Source: Novispirillum itersonii (GTDB taxonomy: Bacteria > Pseudomonadota > Alphaproteobacteria > Rhodospirillales > Rhodospirillaceae). From it: a DNA stretch of 64,000 bases. This document shows positions 27,135 to 36,574 of this stretch, one piece after another. Position numbers and translations under genes: made by a program. The notes below the pieces were generated by a model that ran no database searches, was not told where the DNA came from, and saw nothing but the letters and a program-made list of their open reading frames with translations. Positions within the stretch are counted from its first letter, which is position 1. The number at the start of each line of letters is the position of its first letter. The DNA lies in NCBI RefSeq assembly GCF_014205675.1, contig NZ_JACIIX010000003.1, positions 248,001 to 312,000 of the forward strand, read 5' to 3'.

Positions 27135-27180
27135 GTCCGGAGACCTGACGGTCTGCGTGTGGACCGTCAGGTCTCCGGAC
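27135..27180. repeat. Perfect 19-bp inverted repeat with 8-base loop
   Basis: Arms at 27135-27153 and 27162-27180 are exact complements. Neither side is followed by a T-tract (AGAAAAAG on one side), so it is not a standard terminator. It sits between the ctpA terminator and the next gene start at 27259, where it would form a very stable hairpin in the leader. Confidence 0.9.
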
Positions 27181-27258
27181 AGAAAAAGCCCACCGGAGAG
27201 GGCGGGCCCGGATCCGGGTCATAAACAGGCGACGGGTTTCTGGATACAGGGGAGCAGG

Positions 27259-29157
27259 GTGGCTTTTTCTCTTAAATCCTTGCTGAAGCGCAAACAGAAG
27301 GATTCGTCTGCCTACGATGCTGACGATGACGACTCGTTCGCGCCCGAGGAGGAGAAAAAATCGGCCCGCTCCGCCAAGCCGACCAAGAAGGGCGGTTCCG
27401 GAAAAGGCGGCTCCGGCAAAAAACAGCCGACGTCTGCTCCGCTGGCCTTCCTGAAGCCATTGGTGGCGAAGCTGCCGGGGTTTAAGTCGAAGGGGGCGTC
27501 GGCACAGGCGGCTGATCCTTTTGATAACCCGACCCTGCTGGCCCTGATCGCGTCTGAACTGGAAGCCCTGCCGCCTCCGGTGATTGAACGGCCGGAGCCT
27601 GCGGTTCCGGTGATGGGGGCCGCCCCTGCTGCCGCTGCGGCGAATGATCCGTTCTCCACCCGGGAAGAGCCGACCCTGCGGGGACTCGATGAGCCTGCGG
27701 CTTATGCCGGGGCTGAAGACGATTTCCCGGGATTGGATGGGGCACCGCCGGATGATCCGTTTGCCACGGATGCGGCGGATGATGCCTATCAGAAGCGCCG
27801 CCGCCGCCGTTCGGTGGTCGGTGTGGTGTCAACCGCTGCCCTGTTGATCGCCCTTGCCGGGGGTGTCTGGTGGCTGTTCGGCTCCCCGTCGGAGCCTGAG
27901 CCTTGGGTGGCGGAAGGCCTGACCGTTCTGAACGAGAAGGGTGTGCCGATTTCGGTACCGCCGTCAGAGGCGGTTGTCTCCGGGACCCGGGTCACCATGG
28001 CGATGCCGCCGCCGCCGAAATCTCCCCTGCAGGCAAAGGCCGAGACCGGGGCCGCGCTGGGGACGGAAAAATCGCCTTCGCGTCGGCCATGGCTGGCGCA
28101 GGGGCAGGAGGGGGCGGATCCGGCTGCTGCGACTCCGGCACCTGCCGAGCAGTCCGCTCCGGCGGCCCAGCCGGAGAAACCGGCGGAAACGGCGGCGGCC
28201 CCGGCGGATCCCGCTGCCGGAAAGCCGAAGGTCGTCGATCCGATGGCCTCCCTGCCGATGCTGGTTGACCCGCTGGGACCGACCCTGCGCACCACTGGAA
28301 CCAAGCCCCCCAGCTATGCGGCCCTGCCGGAGCTGAAGACCCCGCCCGCCCCGCTGAAAGAGGCACCGGATCCGGATCTGGCCAAGCGCAGCCCGCTGGG
28401 GATCCTGCCGATTCTGGGCAAGGATGGCCGTGCCTCGTGGCAGGTCTATGCCCGCCCGTTCAAGGCACAGGCCCCGTTGCCTGCTGCGGCTCCGCGCATT
28501 GCGGTGATCATCGGTGGCCTTGGGATGAACCCCGATGCCACGGATGCCGCGATCCTGAAGCTGCCGCCGGAAGTGACGCTCGCCTTTTCCCCATATTCGC
28601 CCCGGCTGGATGAGCTGGTGAAGAAGGCGCGGGCCCATGGTCACGAAGTGATGCTGGAACTGCCGCTGGAACCGGAAAACTTCCCGAATCAGGACCCCGG
28701 ACCGCTGGGCCTGCTGACCATCCTGCCGCAGATTGACAATCTGACCCGGCTGGAGACGATTCTGGGCAAGACCACCGGCTATGTCGGCCTTCTGGGGCGG
28801 ATGGGCGGTAAGTTCGGGGCCTCCCCGGTGCATATGCGGCCGCTGCTGGAAGCCCTGAGCAAGTACGGGCTGATGTACGTGCATACGGCCAGCCCGAAGG
28901 GGCTGGGGGATATGCGGGGGATTTCGGTCCCGGTGGTGCAGAACATCGTGATGGTGGACGAACGCCCCTTCCGCGATGCCTTTGATGCCCGCCTGTCCTA
29001 TCTGGTGACGGTTGCCAAACAGCGCGGAACCGCGATCGGTGTCAGTAATCCTTCGCCGCTGGCCTATGACCGGCTTCTGGCGTGGATGGCCACCTTGCAG
29101 GGGCAGGGGGTTGTGTTTGCTCCGGTTTCCGGTGTGACCGGGATGCCGTCAGGCTGA
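27259..29157 (+). CDS. Divergent polysaccharide deacetylase family protein
   Basis: 632 residues from GTG 27259 (GGGGAG 4 bases upstream). Residues 1-80 are charged and Lys/Ser/Asp-rich. A single membrane segment sits at about residues 185-205 (VVGVVSTAALLIALAGGVWWLFG). A Pro/Ala-rich linker runs to about 400, and the C-terminal 200 residues form the divergent deacetylase domain: RIAVIIGGLGMNPDATDAAI, EVMLELPLEPENFP, YVGLLGRMGGKF. This domain (PF04748, YibQ-like) is thought to act on envelope glycans, but the catalytic status is not obvious. The order after ctpA and before rppH is conserved in alphaproteobacteria. Confidence 0.88.
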   Translation: MAFSLKSLLKRKQKDSSAYDADDDDSFAPEEEKKSARSAKPTKKGGSGKGGSGKKQPTSAPLAFLKPLVAKLPGFKSKGASAQAADPFDNPTLLALIASELEALPPPVIERPEPAVPVMGAAPAAAAANDPFSTREEPTLRGLDEPAAYAGAEDDFPGLDGAPPDDPFATDAADDAYQKRRRRRSVVGVVSTAALLIALAGGVWWLFGSPSEPEPWVAEGLTVLNEKGVPISVPPSEAVVSGTRVTMAMPPPPKSPLQAKAETGAALGTEKSPSRRPWLAQGQEGADPAAATPAPAEQSAPAAQPEKPAETAAAPADPAAGKPKVVDPMASLPMLVDPLGPTLRTTGTKPPSYAALPELKTPPAPLKEAPDPDLAKRSPLGILPILGKDGRASWQVYARPFKAQAPLPAAAPRIAVIIGGLGMNPDATDAAILKLPPEVTLAFSPYSPRLDELVKKARAHGHEVMLELPLEPENFPNQDPGPLGLLTILPQIDNLTRLETILGKTTGYVGLLGRMGGKFGASPVHMRPLLEALSKYGLMYVHTASPKGLGDMRGISVPVVQNIVMVDERPFRDAFDARLSYLVTVAKQRGTAIGVSNPSPLAYDRLLAWMATLQGQGVVFAPVSGVTGMPSG

Positions 29158-29396
29158 CGGAGTGCCCCGGATCCCCTGTGCCGTGACCGCATGGCCTTGG
29201 TCCGGGCAGGAAAGTCCGCTAGAGTTCTGCCTCTGTCTCCCCCGGGATGTCTGGCTTGGGGGCCACCCGGCCCGGTCCTGAGCCTGTTCCGGCTGCCCTG
29301 TTTCGGCCGTATGGAGTCCGTCCATTCTCCGACGGGGTCTGTTTAAGGGGGCGGAGCGGTCTCAATCGCAAACCCGTACTGATGTCAGGAATGATC

Positions 29397-29894
29397 ATGT
29401 CCCGTCCGTCTGTTCCGCCGGTTGATCTCTCGTCCCTGCCGTATCGTCCCTGTGCCGGGATTATGCTGGTCAATGCCGACAACAAGGTTTTTGTCGCCCG
29501 GCGGATTGATACGGATCAGGATGCCTGGCAAATGCCGCAGGGAGGAATCGACTCGGGGGAAAATCCCCGGGATGCCGCCCGGCGCGAGCTGCTGGAAGAA
29601 ATCGGCACCAACGCGGCAGACCTGCTGGCTGAGACCGATGACTGGCTCTATTACGATCTTCCGGCGGATCTGGTCGGAAAGGTCTGGAAGGGCCGCTATC
29701 GCGGGCAGATGCAGAAGTGGTTCCTGATGCGGTTCACCGGTCAGGACAGCGATATCACGCTGGAAACGGAACACCCGGAATTTAACGCCTGGCAGTGGGT
29801 GCCGCTGGCCGATGTTCCGCGGCTGATCGTGCCGTTCAAGCGCGATATCTATCAGCAGATCTGTGACCGCTTCGGGCCGCTTCTGTCAGCCTGA
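29397..29894 (+). CDS. rppH: RNA 5'-pyrophosphohydrolase (Nudix)
   Basis: 165 residues. The Nudix box GGIDSGENPRDAARRELLEE followed by IG matches the consensus fully, and the flanking YRPCAGIMLVN, WQMPQGG and QMQKWFLMRF match RppH/YgdP/IalA. It removes pyrophosphate from triphosphorylated 5' ends and triggers mRNA decay. Start choice: of three close ATGs, 29397 has AGGA 6 bases upstream. The 239-base gap before it holds no gene. Confidence 0.95.
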   Translation: MSRPSVPPVDLSSLPYRPCAGIMLVNADNKVFVARRIDTDQDAWQMPQGGIDSGENPRDAARRELLEEIGTNAADLLAETDDWLYYDLPADLVGKVWKGRYRGQMQKWFLMRFTGQDSDITLETEHPEFNAWQWVPLADVPRLIVPFKRDIYQQICDRFGPLLSA

Positions 29895-29925
29895 TCCGGT
29901 CGTTTCCCAAGGGGCGGACCGCCCG

Positions 29926-29969
29926 CTGCCGCAGCCTTCTGCACGAAGAGTGTGTGGCGGCAGGTTTTC
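29926..29969 (+). terminator. Possible terminator after rppH
   Basis: A 7-bp stem CTGCCGC/GCGGCAG with a long loop containing CTTC/GAAG is followed by GTTTTCT. Weak but correctly placed 32 bases after the stop. Confidence 0.35.
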
Positions 29970-30019
29970 TGTGACGGGGGGCATTCCGTCCCCGGTTTGT
30001 TCTGTTTATAGTGCCGCCC

Positions 30020-32671
30020 ATGTCCACACGGAAATCCACCCGCCCCCGCCCCGCCGCCCCAGACCGGACCCGCCTTTTGCCGCCCGAGGCAAAAGAGGCA
30101 TTGATCCGGCTGTGCCGCCGTCTGATCGGCCTTGCGCTGATTCTGCTGTCCGGCGTTCTCGCCGTGGCCCTGTGGGCCTATTCCCCGTCGGATCCATCCC
30201 TGAATACGGCCGGCCCCAAGCAGGTGGATAACCTGCTGGGATTGCCGGGGGCGGTGGCGGCCGATGCCCTGTTTCAGGGGTTTGGCCTGCTGGCTCTGGC
30301 CCCTCTGGCGCTGCTGATTTTCTGGGGCTTCCGGCTGCTGCTGGCCTCTCCGGTCCGCTGGATCTGGCTGCGTCTGGTGGTGTTGGTCATCGCGATGATT
30401 CTGGCCAGCGCTACAGCGCTGCTGTTCTCGCCTCCGGCGTTCTGGATTGCTCCTGTCGGGCTGGGCGGTGTCAGCGGTACCATGCTGATCAATACCCTCC
30501 GCCTTGTGGTCCGGGATCACGGTCTCTCGCCGTCTTTGATTCCGCTGGCGCAGATCGGGGCCGGTGCTCTCGGGCTGGTGCTGTATCTGTGGGTTGCCAT
30601 GCTGCGCTGGCGGGAATGGCGGGCGATTGGGCGCCTCTTTGGCCTGATCCACGTCCGCCGTCCGGAGCAGGACTGGGACCGTCACCCGGCGGAGGAAACC
30701 GCGCCGGAGGCCTATGGGGCGGAGGACTCTGACGCTTCTGGACCGGAACCGGAGAGAGGGGCGGAGCACCGTCATTGGCGGGTGGGCCGGAAACTGATGG
30801 AAACCCTGCGCCGTGGCGATGCAGGGGCAGAAGGCGTTGAGCGCCGCGATCCGATTCTGTCGGCAACGGATACCGGTCTGACGGACCCTGCCCCGCTGGC
30901 GCAGGGGGAAGAAGGCCAGACCCCGGCCGCTCCGGTTGGTCCGGCACAGGGGCCGACACAGGGGAAGACACCCAGAACGGCCAAAGGGACCGAAAAAAGC
31001 ACACCGCGCCGCGAGACGTCTGAGACTGAGCCGCCCCGGCCCGAGCCGGTGATTACAGCTCCGCCGCCGCCTGCTCCGGCCAGGCCAGCCTCGCGGAAAG
31101 AGCTGGCGGCCCGCCAGAGTTCGCTGCTGCCGGAAGAGGGCGGAGTTCCGTTCCGTCTGCCGCCGCTGGATCTGCTTCAGCCGCTGAAGGGCACCGGGAT
31201 CTCTGCCTTCAATGAGGATGCCCTGACCCAGAATGCCCGGCTGCTGGAGGGGGTTCTGGATGATTTTGGCGTCAATGGCCGGATTGTCGAGGTCCGCCCC
31301 GGCCCGGTGGTGACCCTGTATGAACTGGAACCGGCCCCGGGCACGAAAACCAGCCGGGTTGTCGGGCTGGCGGATGATATTGCCCGTTCGATGAGTGCGA
31401 TCAGCGTCCGTATTGCCGTGGTGCCGGGGAAGTCGACAATCGGGATCGAACTGCCGAACGGCAAGCGGGAGATGGTCAACTTCCGCGGACTTCTGGCCGC
31501 CGGAGAGATGCCGCGCCAGCCGGGGACGCTGACGCTGGCCCTTGGCCGCGATATTGGCGGGACGCCGGTTTATGTCGATCTGGCGCGGATGCCGCATCTG
31601 CTGATTGCCGGAACCACCGGTTCCGGGAAGTCGGTGGCGGTCAACACCATGATCTGTTCGCTGCTGTTCCGCCTCAGTCCGGCGGACTGCCGCTTCATCA
31701 TGATTGACCCCAAGATGCTTGAACTGAGCGTCTATGACGGGATTCCCCACCTGTTGACCCCGGTGGTCACCGATCCCGGGAAGGCCGTCGTCGCCCTGAA
31801 ATGGGCGGTCAAGGAAATGGAAAGCCGCTATCGGGCGATGAGCCAGATGGGGGTGCGGAATATTGCCGGGTATAATCAGAAGCTGCGCGACTCCAGTGCC
31901 AAAGGGCAGACCCTGACCCGTCTGGTGCAGACCGGCTTCGACCCGGAAACCGGGAAGCCGGAGTTCGAGGAACAGCAGCTGGACATGACCCCGCTGCCGT
32001 TCATTGTGGTGATCGTCGATGAAATGGCTGACCTGATGCTGGTCGCCGGAAAGGATGTCGAAGCTGCAATCCAGCGTCTGGCCCAGATGGCCCGGGCGGC
32101 GGGGATCCATCTGATCATGGCGACCCAGCGCCCGAGCGTTGATGTTATCACCGGCACCATCAAGGCCAATTTCCCGACCCGGATTTCCTTCCAGGTCACC
32201 AGCAAGATCGACAGCCGCACCATTCTGGGCGAACAGGGGGCGGAACAGCTTCTGGGGCAGGGCGATATGCTCTATATGGCCGCCGGTGGGCGGATCAGCC
32301 GCGTCCATGGCCCCTTCGTCTCCGATCAGGAAGTGGAGGACGTTGCCTCCTTCCTGCGCGATCAGGGGACGCCGGAGTATATCGAGGCGGTGATTGACGA
32401 GGAGGAGCAGGGCGGCTCCAGCATTCTGGACATGCTGACCGGCGGCGGTGCCGATGACGGGGCCGGGGGGGACGCGCTGTTTGATCAGGCCGTGGCCCTG
32501 ATTGCCCGCGAACGCAAGGTCTCCACCAGTTTTATTCAGCGGCACCTTCAGATCGGCTATAACCGGGCCGCCCGTCTGGTAGAGCGGATGGAAAAGGACG
32601 GGATGATTTCCCGGGCCAATTCCGCCGGAAAGCGGGAGGTTCTGCTGCCGCCCCCGCAGGACGGGTTCTGA
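30020..32671 (+). CDS. ftsK: DNA translocase FtsK
   Basis: 883 residues. Four or more membrane segments in the first 210 residues, then a Pro/Glu/Ala-rich linker (about 215-375), then alpha/beta motor domain with [12 protein letters not shown] (Walker A, about residue 530), VDEMADLM (Walker B) and [13 protein letters not shown], and a C-terminal gamma winged helix ([19 protein letters not shown]) for KOPS reading. The protein anchors at the septum and moves chromosome ends before XerCD resolution. The ATG at 30020 has no clear Shine-Dalgarno. The linker is short relative to E. coli. Confidence 0.96.
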   Translation: MSTRKSTRPRPAAPDRTRLLPPEAKEALIRLCRRLIGLALILLSGVLAVALWAYSPSDPSLNTAGPKQVDNLLGLPGAVAADALFQGFGLLALAPLALLIFWGFRLLLASPVRWIWLRLVVLVIAMILASATALLFSPPAFWIAPVGLGGVSGTMLINTLRLVVRDHGLSPSLIPLAQIGAGALGLVLYLWVAMLRWREWRAIGRLFGLIHVRRPEQDWDRHPAEETAPEAYGAEDSDASGPEPERGAEHRHWRVGRKLMETLRRGDAGAEGVERRDPILSATDTGLTDPAPLAQGEEGQTPAAPVGPAQGPTQGKTPRTAKGTEKSTPRRETSETEPPRPEPVITAPPPPAPARPASRKELAARQSSLLPEEGGVPFRLPPLDLLQPLKGTGISAFNEDALTQNARLLEGVLDDFGVNGRIVEVRPGPVVTLYELEPAPGTKTSRVVGLADDIARSMSAISVRIAVVPGKSTIGIELPNGKREMVNFRGLLAAGEMPRQPGTLTLALGRDIGGTPVYVDLARMPHLLIAGTTGSGKSVAVNTMICSLLFRLSPADCRFIMIDPKMLELSVYDGIPHLLTPVVTDPGKAVVALKWAVKEMESRYRAMSQMGVRNIAGYNQKLRDSSAKGQTLTRLVQTGFDPETGKPEFEEQQLDMTPLPFIVVIVDEMADLMLVAGKDVEAAIQRLAQMARAAGIHLIMATQRPSVDVITGTIKANFPTRISFQVTSKIDSRTILGEQGAEQLLGQGDMLYMAAGGRISRVHGPFVSDQEVEDVASFLRDQGTPEYIEAVIDEEEQGGSSILDMLTGGGADDGAGGDALFDQAVALIARERKVSTSFIQRHLQIGYNRAARLVERMEKDGMISRANSAGKREVLLPPPQDGF

Positions 32672-32739
32672 TCACCCGTCCGGGGGGAGATGACGGTCAT
32701 GGTTTGGCCATGATCGCCCCTTAGGAGTGTGACCGTCGG

Positions 32740-32815
32740 GAAAAAAGACATGACCCGGCCCGGCGGTCACGGTAACACCGTCGGGGAACCGTCCTGTCTC
32801 CGTCCGTCTTTTTTC
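32740..32815. terminator. Possible bidirectional terminator-like dyad
   Basis: GAAAAAAGAC (32740-32749) is complementary to GTCTTTTTTC (32806-32815), giving A- and T-runs on opposite sides of a GC-rich 56-base centre. Could end ftsK transcripts before lolA, but the loop is long. Confidence 0.3.
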
Positions 32816-32844
32816 TGTCTGTATTTTTCTGGAAGTGCCTGCCC

Positions 32845-33513
32845 ATGCTGTCGCGCCGCACCCTGTTGTCCACTGCTGTTCTGGCGATGTCCCTGCTGGC
32901 CGGGGGCGCTGCCCTGTTGCCGCCGACGGCGCAGGCAGCCGCACAGGGTGGCCCTGCGGCCTATGCGCCGACGGCCGAGGACAAAGCCTTTCTGAAGACC
33001 GCAGAAACCTATATGTCCGGCCTGAAAACCCTTCAGGCCCGCATCCTTCAGATCACCTCTTCCGGCTCTTCGCTGGAAGGGATGGTGGCGATCAAGCGCC
33101 CGGGTAAAATGAATCTGTCCTATGATCCGCCGTCGCAGGTGAAGATCATCGCCGACGGGACCTGGCTGATTTACGTCGATAAAGACAGCGGACAGGTGAC
33201 GCATCTGCCGCTGGATTCGACTCCGGCCGGAATTCTGCTGCGCGACAATGTCCGTTTCTCTGACCCCGATATCATCCTGACCGGTGTCCGCCGGGCAAAA
33301 GGGGTGAATGAGGTGGATGTGGTGATGGCATCCGATCCCGCTGCCGGGAAACTGACGCTGGTGTTTGCCGATGCCCCCTTCGAGCTGCGGCAGTGGCGGG
33401 TGACTGATGCGCAGGGCATCGAGACCATGGTGTCGCTGTTTGATGCAAAAACCGCCGTGACCTTTAAGAATGAGCTGTTCGTCTACACCGATCTTCCCGG
33501 CGACAACCGCTAA
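32845..33513 (+). CDS. lolA: Outer-membrane lipoprotein carrier LolA
   Basis: 222 residues. A signal peptide with RR, hydrophobic core and A-x-A site near residue 30 precedes a periplasmic domain with YMSGLKTLQARILQIT, GMVAIKRPGKMNLSYDPPS and DGTWLIYVDKDSGQVTHLPL. These match LolA, the periplasmic chaperone that carries lipoproteins to LolB or the outer membrane. lspA and a lipoprotein gene open the window, so three steps of lipoprotein handling are present. The next gene is 450 bases away. ftsK-lolA-FAH-xthA order is common in alphaproteobacteria. Confidence 0.93.
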   Translation: MLSRRTLLSTAVLAMSLLAGGAALLPPTAQAAAQGGPAAYAPTAEDKAFLKTAETYMSGLKTLQARILQITSSGSSLEGMVAIKRPGKMNLSYDPPSQVKIIADGTWLIYVDKDSGQVTHLPLDSTPAGILLRDNVRFSDPDIILTGVRRAKGVNEVDVVMASDPAAGKLTLVFADAPFELRQWRVTDAQGIETMVSLFDAKTAVTFKNELFVYTDLPGDNR

Positions 33514-33670
33514 GGCGCTGTCCGGGGCGGATATCCCCGTCTGGAAGAAAAATCCGGGGAAAACAGGATGTTGAAGGTGCCAGACCGCACAGGGGATGGC
33601 TGATCTGCCTCCGGCCCGGGGATCTATGGATGAGTATCTTCCTCTATAATGCAACCGTCATGCGTTTGTC

Positions 33671-33685
33671 GCATGTCTGACATGC
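33671..33685. promoter_or_regulatory. 15-bp palindrome GCATGTC-T-GACATGC
   Basis: A perfect 7-bp dyad around a single base, in the gap between lolA and the FAH gene and upstream of the candidate small RNA. A possible operator; I do not recognise its regulator. Confidence 0.4.
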
Positions 33686-33713
33686 TGATGTTGATGTGGC
33701 GGATCAGACAATT

Positions 33714-33727
33714 TTGACTTAAATCAA
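33714..33727 (+). promoter_or_regulatory. FNR/FixK-like box upstream of a candidate small RNA
   Basis: TTGAC-TTAA-ATCAA matches the FNR/FixK consensus TTGAT-N4-ATCAA at nine of ten fixed bases. Centred about 41 bases before 33762, it would fit a class II activated promoter for the RNA that follows. No classical -10 is evident. Confidence 0.45.
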
Positions 33728-33759
33728 ATCCCGACACGGACAGTGCGAAATGCCTGTCC

Positions 33760-33848
33760 TTCCCCGGAAACGGTTTCCCCTACCGCTTTCCGGTGCTCCT
33801 AACGGAGCCGAACGCCCGGTCCCCCCCTGACCGGGCGTTCCGTTTTTT
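33760..33848 (+). ncRNA. Candidate small regulatory RNA with three stem-loops
   Basis: Stem 1 pairs CCGGAAA (33764-33770) with TTTCCGG (33787-33793) and exposes TTTCCCC in the loop. Stem 2 pairs GCTCC (33795-33799) with GGAGC (33804-33808). Stem 3 pairs 33810-33820 with 33830-33840 (11 bp), has a loop CCCCCCCTG, and is followed by C-G-T6. The T-tract end and consecutive hairpins are typical of bacterial sRNAs; C-rich loops resemble those that target Shine-Dalgarno sequences in alphaproteobacteria. No open frame explains it. Start is inferred from the FNR-like box. Confidence 0.45.
33810..33848 (+). terminator. Intrinsic terminator
   Basis: 11-bp perfect stem with a 9-base C-rich loop, then CGTTTTTT. 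It is 297 bases past lolA and ends either the lolA message or the small RNA above. Rest of the gap holds the dyads listed, and I see no gene. Confidence 0.85.
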
Positions 33849-33965
33849 CAGCCCGACCTCCGGGGCCTTCCTGTCAGGGCTACCCTCTTCAACCGGCTGA
33901 CGAACTGTGCGAAAACCAAGGACCATTGAGTCTTTGTCCGCCGCCCAGCACAGGATCTGCCTGCC

Positions 33966-34664
33966 ATGACCTCCACTGTTTTTGCTCCGCCGCCCGCCGT
34001 CACCGTGGCTGTGTCCGGGCTGGACGCTGTCTTTCCGGTGCGCCGCATTTTCTGTGTCGGGCGCAACTATGCCGCCCATGCCCGGGAAATGGGTGGGGAC
34101 CCGACCAAAGAAGCCCCGTTCTTTTTCTGCAAGCCTGCGGATGCCGTTGTTCCGTCCGGGGCAACCCTGCCGTTTCCGGTGGCAACGTCGGATCTGCACC
34201 ACGAGGTGGAGCTGGTGCTGGCCCTGAAGTCCGGCGGCAGTGCCCTGTCGCCGGAGCAGGCGGCGGAAACCCTGTATGGTGTCGGGGTCGGCGTCGATCT
34301 GACCCGGCGGGACCTTCAGGCCGAAGCCAAGAAGGCGGGCCGTCCGTGGGATATGGCCAAGGGGTTTGACCGGTCGGCACCGCTGGCGGCGCTGCTGCCG
34401 CTGTCGGCTCCGCTGGATCAGGTCCTGCCCGCCAGCAGCCGGATCCGGCTGTCGGTGAACGGCGTTGTCCGTCAGGACGGGGCGCTGGAGGAGATGATCC
34501 TGTCGCCGCTGGAGATCATCGCCCATCTGTCACAGCTGGTGGAACTGGCGGCCGGGGACCTGATCTTTACCGGAACGCCGGAAGGCGTTGCGGCGCTGGT
34601 GCCGGGGGATGCGGTCCGGGCTGAGGTCGAAGGGCTTCCGGCCCTTGAATTCCGGCTGGCCTGA
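33966..34664 (+). CDS. Fumarylacetoacetate hydrolase family protein
   Basis: 232 residues, cytoplasmic. The segment IFCVGRNYAAHAREMG, then PFFFCKPADAV, LHHEVELVLAL (metal-binding Glu residues), GVGVDLTRRDLQ, and FTGTPEGVAALVPGD define the FAH superfamily of magnesium-dependent C-C hydrolases and acylpyruvases. Short length (no N-terminal domain) suggests a YcgM/FAHD1-like acylpyruvate hydrolase or oxaloacetate decarboxylase; specificity cannot be read. Fourteen bases lie between it and xthA. Confidence 0.9.
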   Translation: MTSTVFAPPPAVTVAVSGLDAVFPVRRIFCVGRNYAAHAREMGGDPTKEAPFFFCKPADAVVPSGATLPFPVATSDLHHEVELVLALKSGGSALSPEQAAETLYGVGVGVDLTRRDLQAEAKKAGRPWDMAKGFDRSAPLAALLPLSAPLDQVLPASSRIRLSVNGVVRQDGALEEMILSPLEIIAHLSQLVELAAGDLIFTGTPEGVAALVPGDAVRAEVEGLPALEFRLA

Positions 34665-34677
34665 CGGGGCCGGGCCG

Positions 34678-35490
34678 GTGCTGCGCCTGTGTTCATGGAA
34701 TATCAATTCGGTCCGGCTGCGCCTGCCGCTGTTACAGCGGCTGGTGCAGGAGGCCGCGCCGGATGTGATCTGTCTTCAGGAAACCAAATGCCCTGACCCG
34801 CTGTTCCCGGCGGTAGACTGTGCCGCCTTTGGCTATCCGCATCAGGCGGTGGCCGGAATGAAGGGGTACAATGGCGTGGCGATCCTGTCCCGCCATCCCT
34901 TGCAGGAGATCCGTGTCCATGACTGGGGGGGAAAGCAGGATTGCCGCCATATCTCGGCCCGTGTTGCCGGGCTGACGGTTCATTCCCTGTACATTCCCGC
35001 CGGGGGGGATGAGCCCGATCCGGCGGTGAATCCAAAATTCGCTTACAAGCTTGGGTATCTGTCGGCGGTGGCAGAGGGGCTGCGGGCGCTGCATTCTCCG
35101 GAGGATCCGGCGGTGCTGATGGGGGATTTCAACGTGGCCCCCCTGCCGTCGGATGTATGGAATCACCGCAGGATGCTGCGGATCATCACCCATACGCCGG
35201 TGGAGGTGGACCACCTGCACCGGCTACAGGCCAGCAGCGGCTGGGTTGATGCCGCGCGGGAGTTTATCCCGCCGGACACCCGGATTTCCACATGGTGGAG
35301 CTACCGTGCCGCCGACTGGCGGGCGGCGGACAAGGGGCGCCGTCTGGATCATGTCTGGGTGACCCCGGCCCTGAAGCCGCAGCTGGCGGGATATCAGGTG
35401 CTGTCCGACGGGCGGGACTGGGCCCCGCCGTCGGATCACGCGCCGGTGCTGCTGGATCTGTACCGGTCCGGGGATCAGGCCTGTTCGTAG
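34678..35490 (+). CDS. xthA: Exodeoxyribonuclease III
   Basis: 270 residues, AP endonuclease and 3'-5' exonuclease for base excision repair. LRLCSWNINSVRLR, DVICLQETK, GYNGVAILSR, YIPAGG, MGDFNVAP and RLDHVWV, SDHAPVLLDL give the complete metal and catalytic set (Asn, Glu, Asp-x-Asn, His). The family starts right before the LCSWN motif, so GTG 34678 is taken as start. The 3' end overlaps the convergent gmhB by 16 bases. Confidence 0.94.
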   Translation: MLRLCSWNINSVRLRLPLLQRLVQEAAPDVICLQETKCPDPLFPAVDCAAFGYPHQAVAGMKGYNGVAILSRHPLQEIRVHDWGGKQDCRHISARVAGLTVHSLYIPAGGDEPDPAVNPKFAYKLGYLSAVAEGLRALHSPEDPAVLMGDFNVAPLPSDVWNHRRMLRIITHTPVEVDHLHRLQASSGWVDAAREFIPPDTRISTWWSYRAADWRAADKGRRLDHVWVTPALKPQLAGYQVLSDGRDWAPPSDHAPVLLDLYRSGDQACS

Positions 35491-36041
35491 GCGGCGATCT
35501 GCCGGGCTGCATCGGCCAGAGTGTCGGCGATCAGGGTCGGGGTGCAGGTCCCGGCCGCTTCTGTTTTGGCGCCCTTGCCGGTGCGGACCAGAACGGTCTT
35601 TGCCCCCAGCGCCTGACCCAGCCCGATGTCTGCGTCTTTATCCCCGATCATCCACGCCTGCCGGGGATCAAACCCCAGGGCCTGCCGGGCCTGTTCGCCC
35701 AGACCGGGCAGCGGTTTGCGGCAGGGGCAGTCTTCATCCGGGCCGTGGGGGCAGATGAAATACCCGTCGAGGGTGATCCCCTGTTCCGCCAGCAGGGCCG
35801 TCAGCCGGTCGTGGATTTCCTCCAGACGGGCCCGGGTGAAGTAACCGCGGGCAATGCCGGACTGGTTGGTCAGCACGGCAAAGCGGAACCCCATATCGCG
35901 CAGCAGGCAGAGGCCTGCCACCGCGTCGGTCTCGAGTCGCAGCTCATCCGGATCAGACAGATAATGGGTATCGACGTTGATGGTGCCGTCGCGGTCGAGC
36001 AGCACATACCGATGGCTGGGAAAGGGGGCGGAGGCGGTCAT
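35475..36041 (-). CDS. gmhB: D-glycero-heptose 1,7-bisphosphate 7-phosphatase
   Basis: 188 residues of the HAD superfamily. LLDRDGTIN carries the nucleophile and acid/base Asp; TNQSGIARG, CPHGPDEDCPCRKP (structural zinc Cys/His) and GDKDADIG complete it. It produces heptose 1-phosphate for ADP-heptose and LPS inner core synthesis. The alternative is histidinol phosphatase, which shares the fold, but the zinc loop pattern fits GmhB. Upstream extension to 36293 would run into the tRNA and is not credible. The 3' overlap with xthA is 16 bases. Confidence 0.87.
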   Translation of the reverse strand: MTASAPFPSHRYVLLDRDGTINVDTHYLSDPDELRLETDAVAGLCLLRDMGFRFAVLTNQSGIARGYFTRARLEEIHDRLTALLAEQGITLDGYFICPHGPDEDCPCRKPLPGLGEQARQALGFDPRQAWMIGDKDADIGLGQALGAKTVLVRTGKGAKTEAAGTCTPTLIADTLADAARQIAAYEQA

Positions 36042-36235
36042 GAAAGCAGATCCGGTGATTGAAAAGGGTGTTTCAAACGGGGCTTGCAAAACCGGATCCG
36101 CACGTCTATCTTGCGCGCCACACCGGCCTGAAGGCTGCCCGGGAACGGGATGCCTTTGATTAGCCGGTCCGGTCTGCCTCTGCAAGCAAAGGGATGGCCG
36201 GATGGAAAGACGATGAAGCTTCATCGCCTGTGTGT

Positions 36236-36311
<76 letters not shown>

Positions 36312-36574
36312 TCCCCCTTTTTACGTACAGAAAAAGAATCAGCCCCTGACAGACTCAGGGGAAATGCTTATGGCCTTCCGCATATTGTGTCGGGGGCCGG
36401 GCAGGGGTACCATTTCCGCCAATCCGCCGAAATGCGCGGACCCGGAGCATGTTCCGTTCAGTGGCGAGCCGGTTGCGGGAAAGCCGGAGCCGGGGCAGGA
36501 GCCGGTTTAAAGGAACATGGGCAGGGAACGATGACCGGCACGGAATGGTGGGCCGGTCCGGACAAGGGGGCGGA

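Noticed and set aside
29852-32545. 897-residue minus-strand open frame
   Set aside because: Antisense to ftsK; composition (Arg/Gln/His) is that of a shadow.
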